The translations under genes were made by a program, and so were the position numbers. Shown here piece by piece: positions 35,812-36,718 of a DNA stretch of 36,718 nt. The notes below the pieces were generated by a model. That model ran no database searches. It was not told the DNA's origin and saw nothing but the letters and a program-made list of their open reading frames with translations. Origin of the DNA: Emiliania huxleyi CCMP1516 (lineage: Eukaryota; Haptophyta; Isochrysidales; Noelaerhabdaceae). Location: NCBI RefSeq assembly GCF_000372725.1, contig NW_005200317.1, forward strand, positions 127,527 to 164,244, given 5' to 3'. Positions within the stretch are counted from its first letter, which is position 1; each line of letters begins with the position of its first letter.

Positions 35812-36718
35812 GCGGCGGGGCGTGTCCCACGATAGTGACGCATGCCGTGCCTGTGCCGCCGAGCGCCATCGGCAAGGTCATCGGGCCAAGGGGCGCCAAC
35901 CTTCGCACGCTGCGCACGAGGAGCGGCCGCGGCGTGGGAGATGCGGCGAGATGAGGACGGGATTGGGTGTGGTTAATTCTGAGGATGAAGTGCAGGAGCG
36001 GCTGTGACGTGGAGATGCCGCGGCACGAGGACGAGCTCGGCGAGCGAGATTCGCCGAGATTCGCCGAGATTCGACGAGATTCGACGAGATTCGCCGAGAT
36101 TCGCCGAGATTAGCCGAGATCCCTCCCAAATCCCCCCCCCCTCCTCCCCCTCCACCTTCACCCCCCCCCCCCCTCTCGGCTGTGAACAGGGCGCCGCCTC
36201 CTACACCTGACTGGCACGCCGGCGGCGGTGCGGAGAGGGCAGGCGCTGCTGCAGGTCCAATCTCGGCCCAATCTCGAGGAACTCGGTCCAATCTCGGTCC
36301 AATCTCGAGGAATCTCGGGCGAGCTCGGTCCGGTCTCGTGCAGTCGCTTCGAGATCTGGGGAGATCGCGGCTGATCTGGGGAGATCGCGGCTGAGATCTG
36401 GGGAGATCGGCGGCTGACCGCTGGAGGGCTGCTGCAGGGGCTGCTGCTGCTGCGGAGAGGAGGCAGCGTCGAGGCGTATTGGGAAGAGGTCAGCCTGAAG
36501 GGCGAGGCGCCGCCAGACGCCGCTGCAGCCGAGGGGCTGCCGCCGCCGCCGCCCGCCGTCGTCGACGCAGTCCCATGGGCGCGAGATTCTCCGAGATTCT
36601 CCGAGATTCCCCGAGATTCCCCGACCTATTCCCGCCCCGACCTCTTCCCGCCCCTACCTCTTCCCGCCCCGACCTCTTCCCACCCCGACCTCTTCCCGCC
36701 CCTACCTCTTCCCGCCCC
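33870..36718 (+). CDS. KH-domain RNA-binding protein, 3' end outside window
   Basis: Exons: 33870-34026, 34715-34763, 35183-35235, 35542-35920, 35996-36039, 36190-36254, about 36440-36578; the last intron runs off the window. The start M-A-S-P-R-G-K lies after a pyrimidine-rich leader. Exon 4 encodes a Glu/Ala-rich stretch with about 23 consecutive alanines, then the KH core: V-T-H-A-V-P-V-P, I-G-K-V-I-G-P-R-G (the GXXG loop) and A-N-L-R-T-L-R-T-R. Exon 5 supplies S-G-C-D-V-E-M-P-R and exon 6 L-L-H-L-T-G-T-P-A-A-V, completing a type I KH fold split over three exons. RNA or ssDNA binding is the family role. A 12-codon segment (E-P-S-A-K-L-P-A-A) is duplicated in exon 4. The exon 4/5 junction keeps the canonical KH spacing only if the donor is GA. 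Confidence 0.7.
34903..35182 (+). repeat. Four exact-length 70-bp tandem units in KH-gene intron 2
   Basis: Each 70-bp unit starts GCG(C/T)GCGA-TGCGATGCT, a copy of the exon 3 start, continues GCAAAAGAAAACCGAGGG and ends CTCCTTTTTTAG. Unit starts are 34903, 34973, 35043, 35113, and the true exon at 35183. Upstream, 34753-34832 holds an older copy of the exon 2 end and a TTCACA hairpin. Confidence 0.9.
35430..35541 (+). repeat. 10-bp minisatellite (TCTCCCCATA)n in KH-gene intron 3
   Basis: About ten copies of TCTCCCCATA, flanked on both sides by CCCGTTTCAGGCGCCA, so the array itself sits between two copies of the 3' splice site and exon 4 start. On the other strand the unit reads GAGATATGGG. 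Confidence 0.95.
35747..35815 (+). repeat. (GGC)n trinucleotide run encoding polyalanine
   Basis: About 22 GGC triplets in KH-gene exon 4, read in the GCG frame as alanine. A similar GCC run occurs on the minus strand at about 31855-31895. Confidence 0.95.
36048..36120 (+). repeat. 10-bp minisatellite (GAGATTCGCC)n in KH-gene intron 5
   Basis: Seven to eight units of GAGATTCG(C/A)C, ending in GAGATTAGCC. The same unit is in the phosphodiesterase intron at 21122-21200. The intron ends with the TTCAC/GTGAACAG structure at 36189. Confidence 0.9.
36620..36718 (+). repeat. ~16-bp minisatellite (CGACCTCTTCCCGCCC)n
   Basis: Six units of CCTCTTCCCGCCCC(G/T)A run to the window end, preceded by (GAGATTC(T/C)CC)n at 36583-36618. 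It is probably the intron after exon 7 of the KH gene. Confidence 0.9.

Overview
This window reads as nuclear DNA of a GC-rich unicellular alga. A haptophyte (Emiliania/Gephyrocapsa, Prymnesium or Chrysochromulina type) is my best guess, with dinoflagellates or pelagophytes as alternatives. The reasons are strong G/C bias at third codon positions, genes cut into many small exons, 5' splice sites that are GC at least as often as GT, introns full of short tandem repeats, and repeated LRR genes of the G-D-E-G-C-K-A-L type. No prokaryotic operon, rRNA or tRNA was found. The placement is inference from these traits, not from a marker gene.

Layout. 1-4770 holds no gene I can resolve, only repeats, one possible first exon (2394-2465), a 115-bp foldback insertion (3583-3697) and a 517-bp insertion (3862-4378). 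4774-6441 (-) is an LRR gene with a predicted myristoylated N-terminus. 6442-8728 carries repeats and a broken DDE transposase (about 7225-7660). 8729-12993 (+) is a 16-exon APH-fold kinase resembling type II homoserine kinase. 13140-14789 (+) is a reverse-transcriptase-like ORF with proline-rich and membrane segments. 15209-16676 (+) is the second LRR paralogue. 17676-21609 (+) is a 10-exon EEP-fold phosphodiesterase (neutral sphingomyelinase-like) with a C-terminal membrane anchor; a 100-N gap lies in one intron. About 22104-26266 (-) is a NIPA-family magnesium transporter gene with at least 13 exons. 26617-27005 (-) may be a broken gene. 28297-29604 (-) is the third LRR paralogue, in a segment duplicated from around 3430-6470. 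29605-33600 has interspersed repeats and two hypothetical secreted-protein ORFs. 33870 to the window end (+) is a KH-domain RNA-binding protein gene, incomplete at its 3' end.

The main discovery is the introns. By matching domain consensus across gaps I built manual models of about 45 introns: roughly 23 start GC, 20 GT and 2 GA. In at least 13 of them the intron's first 8-25 nt repeat the first bases of the downstream exon, as expected if an introner-type element inserted, duplicated its target and used the duplicated G(C/T/A) as the donor. Many of these intron-plus-target units are then tandemly multiplied (2 to 10 copies). At least seven introns in four unrelated genes end in the same small hairpin, TTCACA-loop-TGTGAACAG, directly before the 3' exon. 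Many introns also carry 10-bp minisatellites built as GAGAT plus a variable pentamer.

The genes do not form a pathway; they are independent housekeeping or sensing genes (kinase, lipase-like enzyme, Mg transporter, RNA-binding protein) among a dispersed LRR family and mobile-element debris.
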